21,887 nt of DNA. It comes from JBARRO01 sp049644265. Lineage in GTDB: Bacteria > Bacteroidota > Ignavibacteria > UBA10030. How positions within the stretch are numbered: the first letter of the stretch is position 1; each line of letters opens with the position of its first letter. Made by a program: the position numbers and the translations under genes. Positions 8,286 through 15,821 of the stretch are shown piece after piece. The DNA lies in contig JBARRO010000118.1 of the NCBI GenBank assembly GCA_049644265.1, forward strand, positions 1 to 21,887. The letters are read 5' to 3'. The notes under the pieces were generated by a model, which saw nothing but the letters and a program-made list of their open reading frames with translations, did no database searches and was not told where the DNA came from.

Positions 8286-9365
8286 ATGAACCGCACTTCT
8301 ACCCGGGATTTTTTCTCCACCAACAACATCCTGAACCTCCAGCTCGTTTTCCTTCCAGTGGCGTTTATGATCGACCACTACGGCGGGAAGCCCGTGCTGG
8401 TGTTTCTCACCGCATGTCTCGCGATCATTCCTCTTGCAGGATGGATGGGCAAATCAACAGAGGCCATCGCTGCAACGATGGGTGCGGGACTTGGGGGACT
8501 CCTGAACGCCACATTCGGCAATGCCGCCGAGCTCATCATCGGGCTCATCGCTCTTTCCAACGGGTATCCGAATATCGTCAAGGCGTCGATCACCGGTTCC
8601 ATCATCGGCAACATTCTCCTTGTCCTCGGTTTCAGCATCTTTCTTGGTGGATGGAAGTTTCATCGCCAGAAATTCAACGCACTTGCCACATCCATGGGGA
8701 CCACGCTGCTGGTGTTAAGCGCCATTGGATTGCTCATCCCGGCCATTTTTCATTCCATCGTTGGCGCGCAGGCAAAGGAGAAAGAGCTGAGTGTGGAGAT
8801 TGCAGTGATCCTCTTCCTGGCCTACATCTGCAATCTCATTTTTTCTTTGAAGACACATCGTGACCTGTTTGGCGGAGCTTCCGAAGAAGAGCATGGTCCT
8901 TCAATGTCGCGGAAGGCCGCGTTGACGATTCTTGTGGCCTCGACGGTCGGTGTTGCGTTGGCCAGCGAGTTGCTTGTCCGTGCCGTGGAGCCGACCGCAA
9001 AGGAATTCGGGTTCACGGAAGTTTTTATCGGCGTCATCCTCGTCGCCATTATCGGCAATGCCGCGGAACACAGCACCGCCGTCGTGTTTGCGATGAAGAA
9101 CAAGATGGAACTCGCCATGAACATTGCAGTTGGCTCGAGCGTCCAGGTCGCTCTGCTCGTGGCACCGCTCCTGGTGTTTGCAGGTGCGCTTCTCGGCCAT
9201 CCCCTTGATCTCGTCTTCACGACATTTGAAGTCGTGTCGGTCATCGCGTCGGTTGCCACAGTGACCGTCGTGGCGATGGATGGCGAGTCGAACTGGATGG
9301 AGGGAGTCCTGCTCCTCGCTGTCTACGCAATCCTTGCCCTCGCGTTCTACCATCTGCCCGCCTGA
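8286..9365 (+). CDS. cax: Calcium/proton antiporter, CaCA superfamily, CAX type
   Basis: 359 residues, strongly hydrophobic, about 11 membrane segments. Exports Ca2+ (possibly other divalent cations) across the inner membrane in exchange for protons. The two internally repeated ion-binding alpha motifs of CAX proteins are present and intact: GLGGLLNATFGNAAELIIG (about 68-86, acidic Glu82) and AIIGNAAEHSTAVV (about 254-267, Glu261). An acidic, hydrophilic loop (about 188-208, LKTHRDLFGGASEEEHG) divides the two halves, as in cation exchangers of this type. The ATG at 8286 gives a normal N-terminus for the family and lies about 16 bases from the predicted transcription start. Stands alone, divergent from waaA. 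Substrate specificity beyond Ca2+ cannot be read from sequence. Confidence 0.92.
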   Translation: MNRTSTRDFFSTNNILNLQLVFLPVAFMIDHYGGKPVLVFLTACLAIIPLAGWMGKSTEAIAATMGAGLGGLLNATFGNAAELIIGLIALSNGYPNIVKASITGSIIGNILLVLGFSIFLGGWKFHRQKFNALATSMGTTLLVLSAIGLLIPAIFHSIVGAQAKEKELSVEIAVILFLAYICNLIFSLKTHRDLFGGASEEEHGPSMSRKAALTILVASTVGVALASELLVRAVEPTAKEFGFTEVFIGVILVAIIGNAAEHSTAVVFAMKNKMELAMNIAVGSSVQVALLVAPLLVFAGALLGHPLDLVFTTFEVVSVIASVATVTVVAMDGESNWMEGVLLLAVYAILALAFYHLPA

Positions 9366-9371
9366 TCGGGC
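9356..9371 (+). terminator. Weak hairpin at the end of cax
   Basis: GCCCG (9356-9360) and CGGGC (9367-9371) form a 5-base-pair GC stem across the cax stop codon, followed by GTTTCTC. The T-tract is poor, so termination here is uncertain. Confidence 0.3.
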
Positions 9372-9419
9372 GTTTCTCAAAAGTTGGAGAACTATTATTA
9401 ATAAACCAGGCCCGGTTTC

Positions 9420-9450
9420 TTGCTTCGACGTTTTGTTCTTCGTAATTTTT
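9420..9450 (+). promoter_or_regulatory. Possible promoter for the S46 peptidase
   Basis: TTG at 9420-9422, a 20-base spacer, then TAATTTTT at 9443-9450, partly matching TAnnTTTG. It sits in a T-rich tract with a repeated TTTTGGCATT word (near 9450-9470). The leader to ATG 9493 would be about 35 bases. Confidence 0.28.
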
Positions 9451-9492
9451 TTGGCATTTCTTTTGGCATTCACTATCACGACGAGGTCCTAC

Positions 9493-11667
9493 ATGATTCG
9501 CAAACAGTTGTTCGGGATTGCTTCGGCCGCCCTCATTTCTTTGCTGGTGCTTTCCGGTTGCTCCACGCAAGAGGCCGTCAAATCCCCCTATTCGAGTACC
9601 CTCAACCTTGACACGGTCAAAGCCGGACAGTTCGACACCGGCAAGATGTGGACATTCGATTTTCCACCGACCGAGTATTTTGCAAAGACGTATGGATTCA
9701 ACCCCTCAAAGGATTGGTTCGACAAAACCAGGCTTTCTGCGGTTCGGATCCCCGGCTGCACCGCTTCGTTCGTTTCCGAAGACGGTCTTATCATGACAAA
9801 CCATCATTGCGCCAGGAGAGCTCTTGACGTAGTAAACAAGGAGGGGGAAAGACTGGCAGAGCAAGGGTTCTATGCCGCAACATTGGACGACGAAAGAAAG
9901 TCTCCCGTGACCTACGTCGACCAGCTCGTTGTGTTGGACGACGTCACGGACGAAGTCCAGAAAGCCTTCGAGAGCGGCACGACGGACGAGGACAAAGTCT
10001 CCAAACGTTCCGCAAAGTTCGTCGAAATACAGCAGCGCTACGCCGAGAAATACCGTGCCATGAGCAAAGATTCGATGATTTTCAACGTGATTCCGTTCTA
10101 CAACGGCGGAAAATACTCCCTCTACGGTTACAAGCGCTACACTGACGTTCGTCTCGTCTTTGCGCCGGAAGAGGCGATAGCATTCTTCGGCGGAGATCCG
10201 GACAATTTCACGTACCCCCGGTACGATTTTGACTGCTCCTTCTTCCGCGTTTACGAGAATGGCAAACCGCTTAAGACCAGCAACTTCTTTAAATTCAGCA
10301 AGGACGGCGCAAAAGAGAATGAAGCCGTATTCGTCATCGGCAACCCGGGATCTTCCAGCAGACTTCAGACTGTGGCACAGCTCGAGTTTAACCGCGACTT
10401 CCGTTATCCGTACAACGTGCGGTTGCTGAGCCAGATGGAAGGACTCTATGAAGGCTATGTCGCGAAACATCCCACGACACAGCTCAAGTATCAGACTCAG
10501 ATTTTTGGATACGCAAATTCCCGCAAAGGGTACGGCGGAAGACTCGACGGACTTCACGACCCCTACCTTCTCGCACGGAAAAAGGATTTCGAGAAGAGCT
10601 TCAAGAACTCCATTATGGGCAAACCCGAGCTGAAGGTGAAATACGGAACCGTGTGGAGTGAGATTGAGAGCTTTGAGAGCCAGCGGTCCGCTCTTTATTG
10701 GGAAGTCAATGCCTATACGTTTGAAGGCCTTGGTCGCTCTGTGATATTTTCCGTTGCGTCAAACCTCGTTTACTATGCAAACCAGATGAAGTTGCCGGAA
10801 GCGCAACGTACTCCGCGATTCAAGGGAGCCGGATTGGAACAATTCAAGTCCAGAATCTTCCCCACGGAACTCGTTCCAGACATCGATAAAGGAGTTCTTG
10901 CCATTCAACTTGGGTGGATGAATGAGGCGTTTGGAACAAGGAATGAGCAGTTCAACACTCTGCTGAAGGGACGGCCGATTCCGCAGGCGGCGGATGAACT
11001 CTGGAGCTCCTCGAACCTCAGCAACAAGGAGCACGTCACTGCCTTGCTGAATGGAAGCCCCGACGACATTCTGAATTCAGCCGACCCGCTCATCTCCTTT
11101 GTGGCAAAAACGACGGCTGCGGCAACGCAGGTTCGCGACAGCTACAATGAAATCAGTGCAAAGGAAGCGGCAAAGGTTCAGCTCCTCGGTCAAGCGATGT
11201 ACGGAGCGTACGGAACAACGTTTCCGCCCGACGCGACCTTTACCCTTCGCATCGCAGACGGTGTGGTAAAAGGGTACGACTACAACGGAACCATTGCACC
11301 GATCAACACGACCTTCTACGGCATGTACGACCGGTATTATTCCTTCGGAAAGAAAATCCCGTTTGAGCTGCCCGACCGCTGGAAGAACCCGCCGGCAGAT
11401 TTCAATCTGAGCACCCCGATCAACTTTGTTTCCACCAACGACATCATCGGAGGCAACTCGGGTAGTCCCATGATCAACAAGAACCAGGAAGTTGTCGGCC
11501 TGATTTTCGACGGGAACATCGAAAGCCTGCCCGGCGAATTCATTTTCACCGATGAGAAAAACCGCACGGTATCGGTGCACTCTTCGGGACTCCTGGAAGG
11601 CCTGGAAAAGATCTACAAGGCGACGAGAGTATCCTCCGAACTTCGCGCCGGAAGAATCGCCCAGTAA
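9493..11667 (+). CDS. S46-family dipeptidyl-peptidase (DPP7-like), lipoprotein
   Basis: 724 residues from ATG 9493, preceded by a good GAGGT ribosome site (9483-9487); the frame also opens further upstream inside cax, which is ignored. The N-terminus is a lipoprotein signal with lipobox LSGC and Cys23. S46 peptidases are chymotrypsin-fold serine exopeptidases that release dipeptides from the N-terminus of peptides, feeding amino-acid catabolism. Visible triad: His105 in TNHHC, Asp247 in PRYDFDCSF, Ser656 in GGNSGSP. The residue 18 after the serine is Gly674 (FDGN). In DPP7-type enzymes this position is Gly and in DPP11 it is Arg, so a preference for hydrophobic rather than acidic P1 residues is inferred. 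Lipid attachment suggests envelope or surface location. A strong terminator follows. Confidence 0.93.
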   Translation: MIRKQLFGIASAALISLLVLSGCSTQEAVKSPYSSTLNLDTVKAGQFDTGKMWTFDFPPTEYFAKTYGFNPSKDWFDKTRLSAVRIPGCTASFVSEDGLIMTNHHCARRALDVVNKEGERLAEQGFYAATLDDERKSPVTYVDQLVVLDDVTDEVQKAFESGTTDEDKVSKRSAKFVEIQQRYAEKYRAMSKDSMIFNVIPFYNGGKYSLYGYKRYTDVRLVFAPEEAIAFFGGDPDNFTYPRYDFDCSFFRVYENGKPLKTSNFFKFSKDGAKENEAVFVIGNPGSSSRLQTVAQLEFNRDFRYPYNVRLLSQMEGLYEGYVAKHPTTQLKYQTQIFGYANSRKGYGGRLDGLHDPYLLARKKDFEKSFKNSIMGKPELKVKYGTVWSEIESFESQRSALYWEVNAYTFEGLGRSVIFSVASNLVYYANQMKLPEAQRTPRFKGAGLEQFKSRIFPTELVPDIDKGVLAIQLGWMNEAFGTRNEQFNTLLKGRPIPQAADELWSSSNLSNKEHVTALLNGSPDDILNSADPLISFVAKTTAAATQVRDSYNEISAKEAAKVQLLGQAMYGAYGTTFPPDATFTLRIADGVVKGYDYNGTIAPINTTFYGMYDRYYSFGKKIPFELPDRWKNPPADFNLSTPINFVSTNDIIGGNSGSPMINKNQEVVGLIFDGNIESLPGEFIFTDEKNRTVSVHSSGLLEGLEKIYKATRVSSELRAGRIAQ

Positions 11668-11693
11668 GACATAAACACTCTTGAACGGCAGCC

Positions 11694-11720
11694 AAGGGCA
11701 GGAGACGATCCTGCCCTTTT
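11694..11720 (+). terminator. Rho-independent terminator after the S46 peptidase gene
   Basis: Ten-base-pair perfect stem AAGGGCAGGA (11694-11703) and TCCTGCCCTT (11709-11718), loop GACGA, followed by TTTTGTTTTC. It lies 26 bases after the stop codon. This is the clearest terminator in the window. Confidence 0.85.
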
Positions 11721-11748
11721 GTTTTCTTGGGAACAAAGCCTACATTGG
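11718..11748 (+). promoter_or_regulatory. Possible promoter for the 11775 gene pair
   Basis: TTTG at 11718-11721, inside the terminator T-tract, then a 19-base spacer and TACATTGG at 11741-11748, one base off TAnnTTTG. The leader to ATG 11775 would be about 20 bases. Confidence 0.35.
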
Positions 11749-11774
11749 GTGGCACGGCAGCATGGCTTGTACTC

Positions 11775-12326
11775 ATGAATGATCACAAAAAATTCCCGGC
11801 AATACTTTTGTTTCTGTGCTTGATACTCCCGGGGTCAGCGCTTGCGCAACAACCCGCACAGAGTTCCAACAAACTCCAGACATGGCTGATCTTCCAGGCG
11901 CTTCCAAGTTTCTCCTGGACGACCTTCCCTTCCGAAACTCACTTCTCGTTCGAGTGGGAAGCAACCCCGATTCTCTATTCCTTCGGCATGACCAGGCTTG
12001 TTTCACCGTGGAATTTCTTCTTCGTCACCCCGCCGGCAAGATTTGCGGGGTCGATCGAACTCACCGTCTCGGGTCAGGTGCTGACCTCCAAAGTCGGGTC
12101 GAGCCATTTTGCGTATTCCGGTCAGCTCCTTGGTCATTTTCCTCTTATGGAGCGCGGCGAAGAGCTCGGACTTAACCTGGGCGTTGCCACGTATCAGTAT
12201 CAAACAGGAACATGTACGTTGGGTGTGGTGGGGGTTTCGACGCTGTTTGGATTCGTCCACTACAACCTGAAGCTCAATCCAAACAAACACATCTGGATGA
12301 ATTCCCTCGAGTTCAGAGTGTTCTGA
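11775..12326 (+). CDS. Small secreted protein, possible outer-membrane beta-barrel
   Basis: 183 residues, not recognised as a named family. The ATG at 11775 is chosen because it puts a normal Sec signal peptide at the N-terminus (NDHKKF, then a hydrophobic core, with cleavage after ALA, about residue 25); the frame also extends 16 codons further upstream. The mature part is rich in aromatic and alternating polar/hydrophobic residues, such as FAGSIELTVSGQVL and HIWMNSLEFRVF, and ends in Phe, which fits a small outer-membrane barrel; this is inference. It has no Cys cluster or catalytic motif. It follows a terminator and a possible promoter, and its stop lies 5 bases before the GTG of the metallo-hydrolase gene, so the two are likely cotranscribed and may act together in the envelope. 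Confidence 0.65.
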   Translation: MNDHKKFPAILLFLCLILPGSALAQQPAQSSNKLQTWLIFQALPSFSWTTFPSETHFSFEWEATPILYSFGMTRLVSPWNFFFVTPPARFAGSIELTVSGQVLTSKVGSSHFAYSGQLLGHFPLMERGEELGLNLGVATYQYQTGTCTLGVVGVSTLFGFVHYNLKLNPNKHIWMNSLEFRVF

Positions 12327-12331
12327 AATCT

Positions 12332-13264
12332 GTGAACGCTCCCCGAGATCTTCCGGTCACGCTCTTGTTCCTCGCCCTGCTCTGTTCGGGGTGCAGTCTT
12401 CCTCTCCGCTTCGCAAGTCGCACCATGGAAACCCTCGGTCAGCCGGTGGAGCAGGTTCTTCAAAAGAACCCGTCGCCGATTCTTCCCAAGGTCGGTCTTT
12501 CGGTTCTTTGGGTCGGGCATGCGACCATGCTCGTCCAAATCCGGGACAAAGTCTTTCTCACCGACCCTGTATTCACCAATACTGTCGGTTTGGTCGCCCG
12601 CAGAAGTGTGGAGCCAGGCCTCGAAGCGTCAGCGATCACCCGACTCGACTACACCCTCATCTCCCATCTTCATTTTGACCATTTCAACTATGAAAGCCTC
12701 GAGATGGTGCCGAAAGAAGGAAAACTTTTCTTGCCTCCCGGCGGCGCAGAGTACACGCCGGAGTTCGGCTTTTCGGAGACGCACGAGATGAAACCCTGGG
12801 AAGTGGTTGAGGAGAATGGAGTGAAAATCACAGCGGTGCCGGTCCGACACTTCGGAGGAAGATACGGATTCGACATTCTCTGGATGCAGGACCAGGGGTA
12901 TACAGGATATGTCATTGAGTATGGCGGCACAACAGTCTTTTTCGGCGGGGACACGGGATACGGGCCTGAGTTTGCCGAAATCGGCAAGCGATTTTCGATC
13001 GATGTCGCACTCCTGCCCATTTCACCGGTTGAGCCAAGGGAATTCATGAGCCGTGTCCACCTTGATCCGAAGGAAGCAGTGCAGGCGTTCAAAGATTTGC
13101 ATGCCAGGTTCATGATTCCGATGCATTATGCGACTTTTTTCCAAGGCCTGGAACCGAAACCGACTTATGCGGGCGACCTGTTAAAGGAAATCGTTGAACG
13201 CGAACAGCTTCAGGAAAGAATCATAATCCTGCAAATCGGCGAACAGCGAATCCTCATCCCATAA
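12332..13264 (+). CDS. Metallo-beta-lactamase-fold hydrolase, UlaG/NAPE-PLD-like lipoprotein
   Basis: 310 residues from GTG 12332. This start gives a lipoprotein signal with lipobox LCSGC and Cys21; the frame is open 40 codons upstream but that overlaps the previous gene. The metal site is complete: HLHFDH (residues 112-117), a downstream PVRHFGG histidine, the GGDTGYGPEF aspartate and IPMHYATF. VGHATMLVQI and VFLTDPVF near residue 62-81 and the GDTGY segment are typical of the branch containing UlaG and N-acyl-phosphatidylethanolamine phospholipase D. The substrate is probably a phosphodiester or lactone; lipid anchoring would place it at a membrane, so a phospholipid substrate is plausible but unproven. 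Follows the 11775 gene by 5 bases. Confidence 0.87.
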   Translation: MNAPRDLPVTLLFLALLCSGCSLPLRFASRTMETLGQPVEQVLQKNPSPILPKVGLSVLWVGHATMLVQIRDKVFLTDPVFTNTVGLVARRSVEPGLEASAITRLDYTLISHLHFDHFNYESLEMVPKEGKLFLPPGGAEYTPEFGFSETHEMKPWEVVEENGVKITAVPVRHFGGRYGFDILWMQDQGYTGYVIEYGGTTVFFGGDTGYGPEFAEIGKRFSIDVALLPISPVEPREFMSRVHLDPKEAVQAFKDLHARFMIPMHYATFFQGLEPKPTYAGDLLKEIVEREQLQERIIILQIGEQRILIP

Positions 13265-13385
13265 TACGAATCTCCAATCCTGTTCAGCCACGGACCGTCT
13301 TTTCTCATTCCTTTTTTGAACCTCATCATAAATTCCCCGAACTGTTGAGCGTTGGTTGGGTCTCAGTGGAGCCTCAATTGCGACG

Positions 13386-13416
13386 TTGACTTTGCGAGGT
13401 TGAATGAATAGTTTTA
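13386..13416 (+). promoter_or_regulatory. Promoter candidate for the TPR/receiver gene
   Basis: TTG at 13386-13388 (within TTGAC), a 20-base spacer and TAGTTTTA at 13409-13416, one base from TAnnTTTG. Expected start near 13421, leader about 30 bases. The rest of the 189-base gap upstream (13265-13385) shows nothing recognisable. Confidence 0.42.
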
Positions 13417-13453
13417 AGGGTATCCGAACCAACCCGACCAATCTTCGAGAACC

Positions 13454-14635
13454 ATGCTAGACAAGAAAGACACAAAGCCGAACCCCGTGAAGGAGCTTGT
13501 GGCCCGCCACATCCGCGCTGCGGATGTTCTCAGCAAGGAGGGCCGCTTTGAGGAAGCGATGTTCGAGGTCAAGAAAGCTCTCGAATTCGACCCGAAGAAT
13601 TACTATGCCCGCTCGTTCGAAGAGCGGCTCCGCCAGCGTCTTGAGAAGACCGAACAGAAAGCTTCCATGGCCTCGATTTCAATCCAGGAGAACATGGAAA
13701 AGAAGTCTGAGGAAGTCGCGAGACTCTTAAGAAACGCGGATCAGTACATCGAATACAAGCAATACAAGCTTGCTCTGGAAGAGATTGCCAAGGTGTATGC
13801 AATCGACGCTCAGAATTACTATGCCAGTGCATACTCCGACCGCATTGAGATGCTCATGGCGCAGGAGTCGGAAACAAAGCGAGTCGAAGCTGCCCAGCCG
13901 CAGAAAGTTGTGGAACAGCCCCGTGACGATGCCGGGGAAAGCCGGTCAAACCTCTCCATGTACAAAGAGCTGCTGCGCGAGATGCTGTTCGACGGAAAAC
14001 TGAAGCAGGAAGAGCTGCAGGAGTTGGCAAGTGTCAGGGCGAAGTTCAACATCCCGGACACAGAGCATGCAGAGCTTGAAAAACAGGTGAAAATCGACGC
14101 CTATGTTGAAGCACTGCGGATTGCCTGGCGGGACGGAGTCATCACAAAAAACGAGAACCAGGTGCTCGAAATCATGCGTCGCAAGTACGAGATCACGATG
14201 GAAGAGCACATGAGCGCCGAGGCAAAGATCCTTTGGGCAAAGGTCTCCCCGCACGCGAAGGGAACCATTCTCCTTGTCGACGACGAACGATCGCTCTTGT
14301 TGTCCCTCGCCCTGCAGTTACGAAATCACGGGTATGATGTGGTTACCGCTGAGAGCCCGTCGCAAGCACTCTCACAAATGCAGCAACAATCCCCGTCACT
14401 GATTCTTTCCGACCTGATGTTTGGTGAAGGAGAGATGACCGGGATGGAGTTCTACCACCAAGTCAGAAGCATACTGAAGCTGAAGGATATTCCGTTTTTG
14501 CTGATGAGCGGGATTAGCGATGAGTTTGTCGTGCGGGCGGGGCTGAGGATGGGGGTCGATAGTTTCATCAAGAAGCCCTACAGCCTTGATCTGCTCCTTG
14601 CAACCATGGAAGGGAAGTTGGCGTCGCGGGCCTGA
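13454..14635 (+). CDS. TPR-like repeat protein with C-terminal response-regulator receiver domain
   Basis: 393 residues with an uncommon layout. Residues about 15-62 and 88-136 are two TPR-like helical repeats, each ending in NYYA (49-52 and 121-124), split by a Glu/Lys-rich linker. Residues 170-262 hold two copies of a helical unit, FDGKLKQEELQEL and RDGVITKNENQVLEI, 47 residues apart. A receiver domain fills about 270-390: acidic pair Asp276/Asp277, phospho-acceptor Asp320, Ser352, Lys374-Pro375. Asp320 is followed by LMFGEGEMTGMEF, two residues longer than CheY in this loop and without the usual proline. No DNA-binding or enzymatic output domain follows, and no histidine kinase is adjacent, so it probably works through protein contacts. 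The ATG at 13454 has only a weak upstream GAGAA. Confidence 0.87.
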   Translation: MLDKKDTKPNPVKELVARHIRAADVLSKEGRFEEAMFEVKKALEFDPKNYYARSFEERLRQRLEKTEQKASMASISIQENMEKKSEEVARLLRNADQYIEYKQYKLALEEIAKVYAIDAQNYYASAYSDRIEMLMAQESETKRVEAAQPQKVVEQPRDDAGESRSNLSMYKELLREMLFDGKLKQEELQELASVRAKFNIPDTEHAELEKQVKIDAYVEALRIAWRDGVITKNENQVLEIMRRKYEITMEEHMSAEAKILWAKVSPHAKGTILLVDDERSLLLSLALQLRNHGYDVVTAESPSQALSQMQQQSPSLILSDLMFGEGEMTGMEFYHQVRSILKLKDIPFLLMSGISDEFVVRAGLRMGVDSFIKKPYSLDLLLATMEGKLASRA

Positions 14636-14696
14636 GGGGTTATGGTGAGAGGTTAATTGCCCGCCAGACTCACCCCGCCACAAGGTGAAGCATGGC

Positions 14697-14724
14697 GCCT
14701 GTCTGCCGGTAGGCAGGGGCAGGC
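14697..14724. repeat. Palindromic hairpin element between convergent genes
   Basis: GCCTG (14697-14701) pairs with CAGGC (14720-14724), and inside it CTGCC (14703-14707) pairs with GGCAG (14712-14716) around a GGTA loop. Two nested GC stems between convergent genes could act as a bidirectional transcription stop or be a REP-type dispersed element. The flank from 14636 to 14775 otherwise holds short GTGAG/CTCAC words only. Confidence 0.55.
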
Positions 14725-14775
14725 ACTCACTACTCACAACTTACCACCGCCTCAAAAGATCCTCTCTAAATCGCC

Positions 14776-15717
14776 CTATACCACCGCACCTTCCATAATC
14801 TCCATCGACTTGTTTCTTGAATCGAGTCGGGCTTTCAGGCCAAGGGGGATTGTAAGTTTTTGGGGGATGTGGCCATACTGAAAATTCGAGAGTGCGGGAC
14901 ATTGAATCCAGCTGACCGCGTCGGCGATTACCTGGTCGATCGTCAAGTGCGGTTTCGTTGCATCGCTCGGAACGCAATCCGTGAACTTCCCCAGGATCAG
15001 CCCAGCAATATTTTTCAGGATCCCGGCGTTCCGAAGTTGTGCGAACATCCGGTCGACGCGATGCGGGGCCTCATCCACGTCTTCAAGGACGAGTATCGAG
15101 TCTCTCAGATCAGGCATGAACCGGGTGCCCATGAGCGACTGAAGAAGCGAGAGGTTTCCGCCAAGAATTCTCCCTGAAGCTCGTCCTTCTTTGAGAACCG
15201 AAAGCGGTTCGCTTTCCGGGTTTTCGAGTTTCCCGACTTTTGTTTTCGAAGTGACGACTCTCCAAAAGTGTTCTTCGGTGTAGGGGTCGATGGAATTCCA
15301 CATCTCGACTCCCGACATCGGCCCGGAGAACGTCACCAGCCCAACTCTCCTGAAGAGGGCAAGCTGCAACGCAGTCAAATCACTGTATCCGACGACAATC
15401 TTTGGGGAGCGCTGAACAGCCCGGTAGTCGATTTGCCCGAGCAGCCTTGGAGTTCCGTACCCGCCACGGATTGCGATGATCGCTTTGACTGCATCGTCGC
15501 GGACCATGGCGTTTAGATCCGTGAGGCGCTGCTCATCGGTGCCGGCCAGGTAGCCGTTGATTTTCAGGACGTGCTTCCCCACTTTGACGCGATAACCCAA
15601 CGATTCGAGGTATTTCACTCCTCCCTCCACTTTTTCCTGTGACGAAGGAGCGCTTGCAGGAGCAATGAGGCCGATAACATCTCCTTTACGAAGACGGGGT
15701 GGTTTGAGGATTTTCAT
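14776..15717 (-). CDS. ldcA: Muramoyltetrapeptide LD-carboxypeptidase (S66 family)
   Basis: 313 residues from ATG 15717, the normal family length. Cytoplasmic serine peptidase that removes the terminal D-Ala from recycled muropeptide tetrapeptides. MKILKPPRLRKGDVIGLIAP is the standard N-terminus. Catalytic residues fit the S66 Ser-Glu-His triad: Ser112 in GYSDLTAL, Glu212 in LVLEDVDEAPHRVDRM, His283 in QYGHIPQKLTIPLG. IRGGYGTPRLL (83-93) is the conserved glycine loop. The frame is open 37 codons upstream to 15828, but that stretch overlaps the divergent methyltransferase gene and is not family-like. Related S66 members include microcin C self-immunity proteins MccF, but nothing nearby suggests a microcin. 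Confidence 0.92.
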   Translation of the reverse strand: MKILKPPRLRKGDVIGLIAPASAPSSQEKVEGGVKYLESLGYRVKVGKHVLKINGYLAGTDEQRLTDLNAMVRDDAVKAIIAIRGGYGTPRLLGQIDYRAVQRSPKIVVGYSDLTALQLALFRRVGLVTFSGPMSGVEMWNSIDPYTEEHFWRVVTSKTKVGKLENPESEPLSVLKEGRASGRILGGNLSLLQSLMGTRFMPDLRDSILVLEDVDEAPHRVDRMFAQLRNAGILKNIAGLILGKFTDCVPSDATKPHLTIDQVIADAVSWIQCPALSNFQYGHIPQKLTIPLGLKARLDSRNKSMEIMEGAVV

Positions 15718-15751
15718 GGGAGGGGAAAGAAGTTGACGTTGAGAACTTGCA

Positions 15752-15781
15752 GGAAGATAGAAAGAAAATACAACAAAACAA
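15752..15781 (-). promoter_or_regulatory. Possible promoter for ldcA
   Basis: On the minus strand, TTG (15781-15779), a 19-base spacer and TATCTTCC (15759-15752), a partial match to TAnnTTTG. The leader to ATG 15717 would be about 28 bases. Confidence 0.28.
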
Positions 15782-15821
15782 GCCGGGGGAACCCTCCACG
15801 CATGCTCGCCGTTCTTCCATC

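Noticed and set aside
8077..8289. 70-codon open frame on the plus strand between waaA and cax
   Set aside because: No family resemblance, no ribosome site, overlaps the waaA start and the cax promoter; treated as chance.
8079..8378. N-terminal extension of waaA by 100 codons
   Set aside because: Overlaps the start of cax and its promoter; the family N-terminal anchor begins at 8078.
9280..9492. Upstream extension of the S46 peptidase frame
   Set aside because: Overlaps cax; the GAGGT site and lipoprotein signal fix the start at 9493.
9706..11736. Long minus-strand open frames (283 and 219 codons)
   Set aside because: Antisense to the S46 peptidase, which carries a complete catalytic triad; the second also crosses the terminator.
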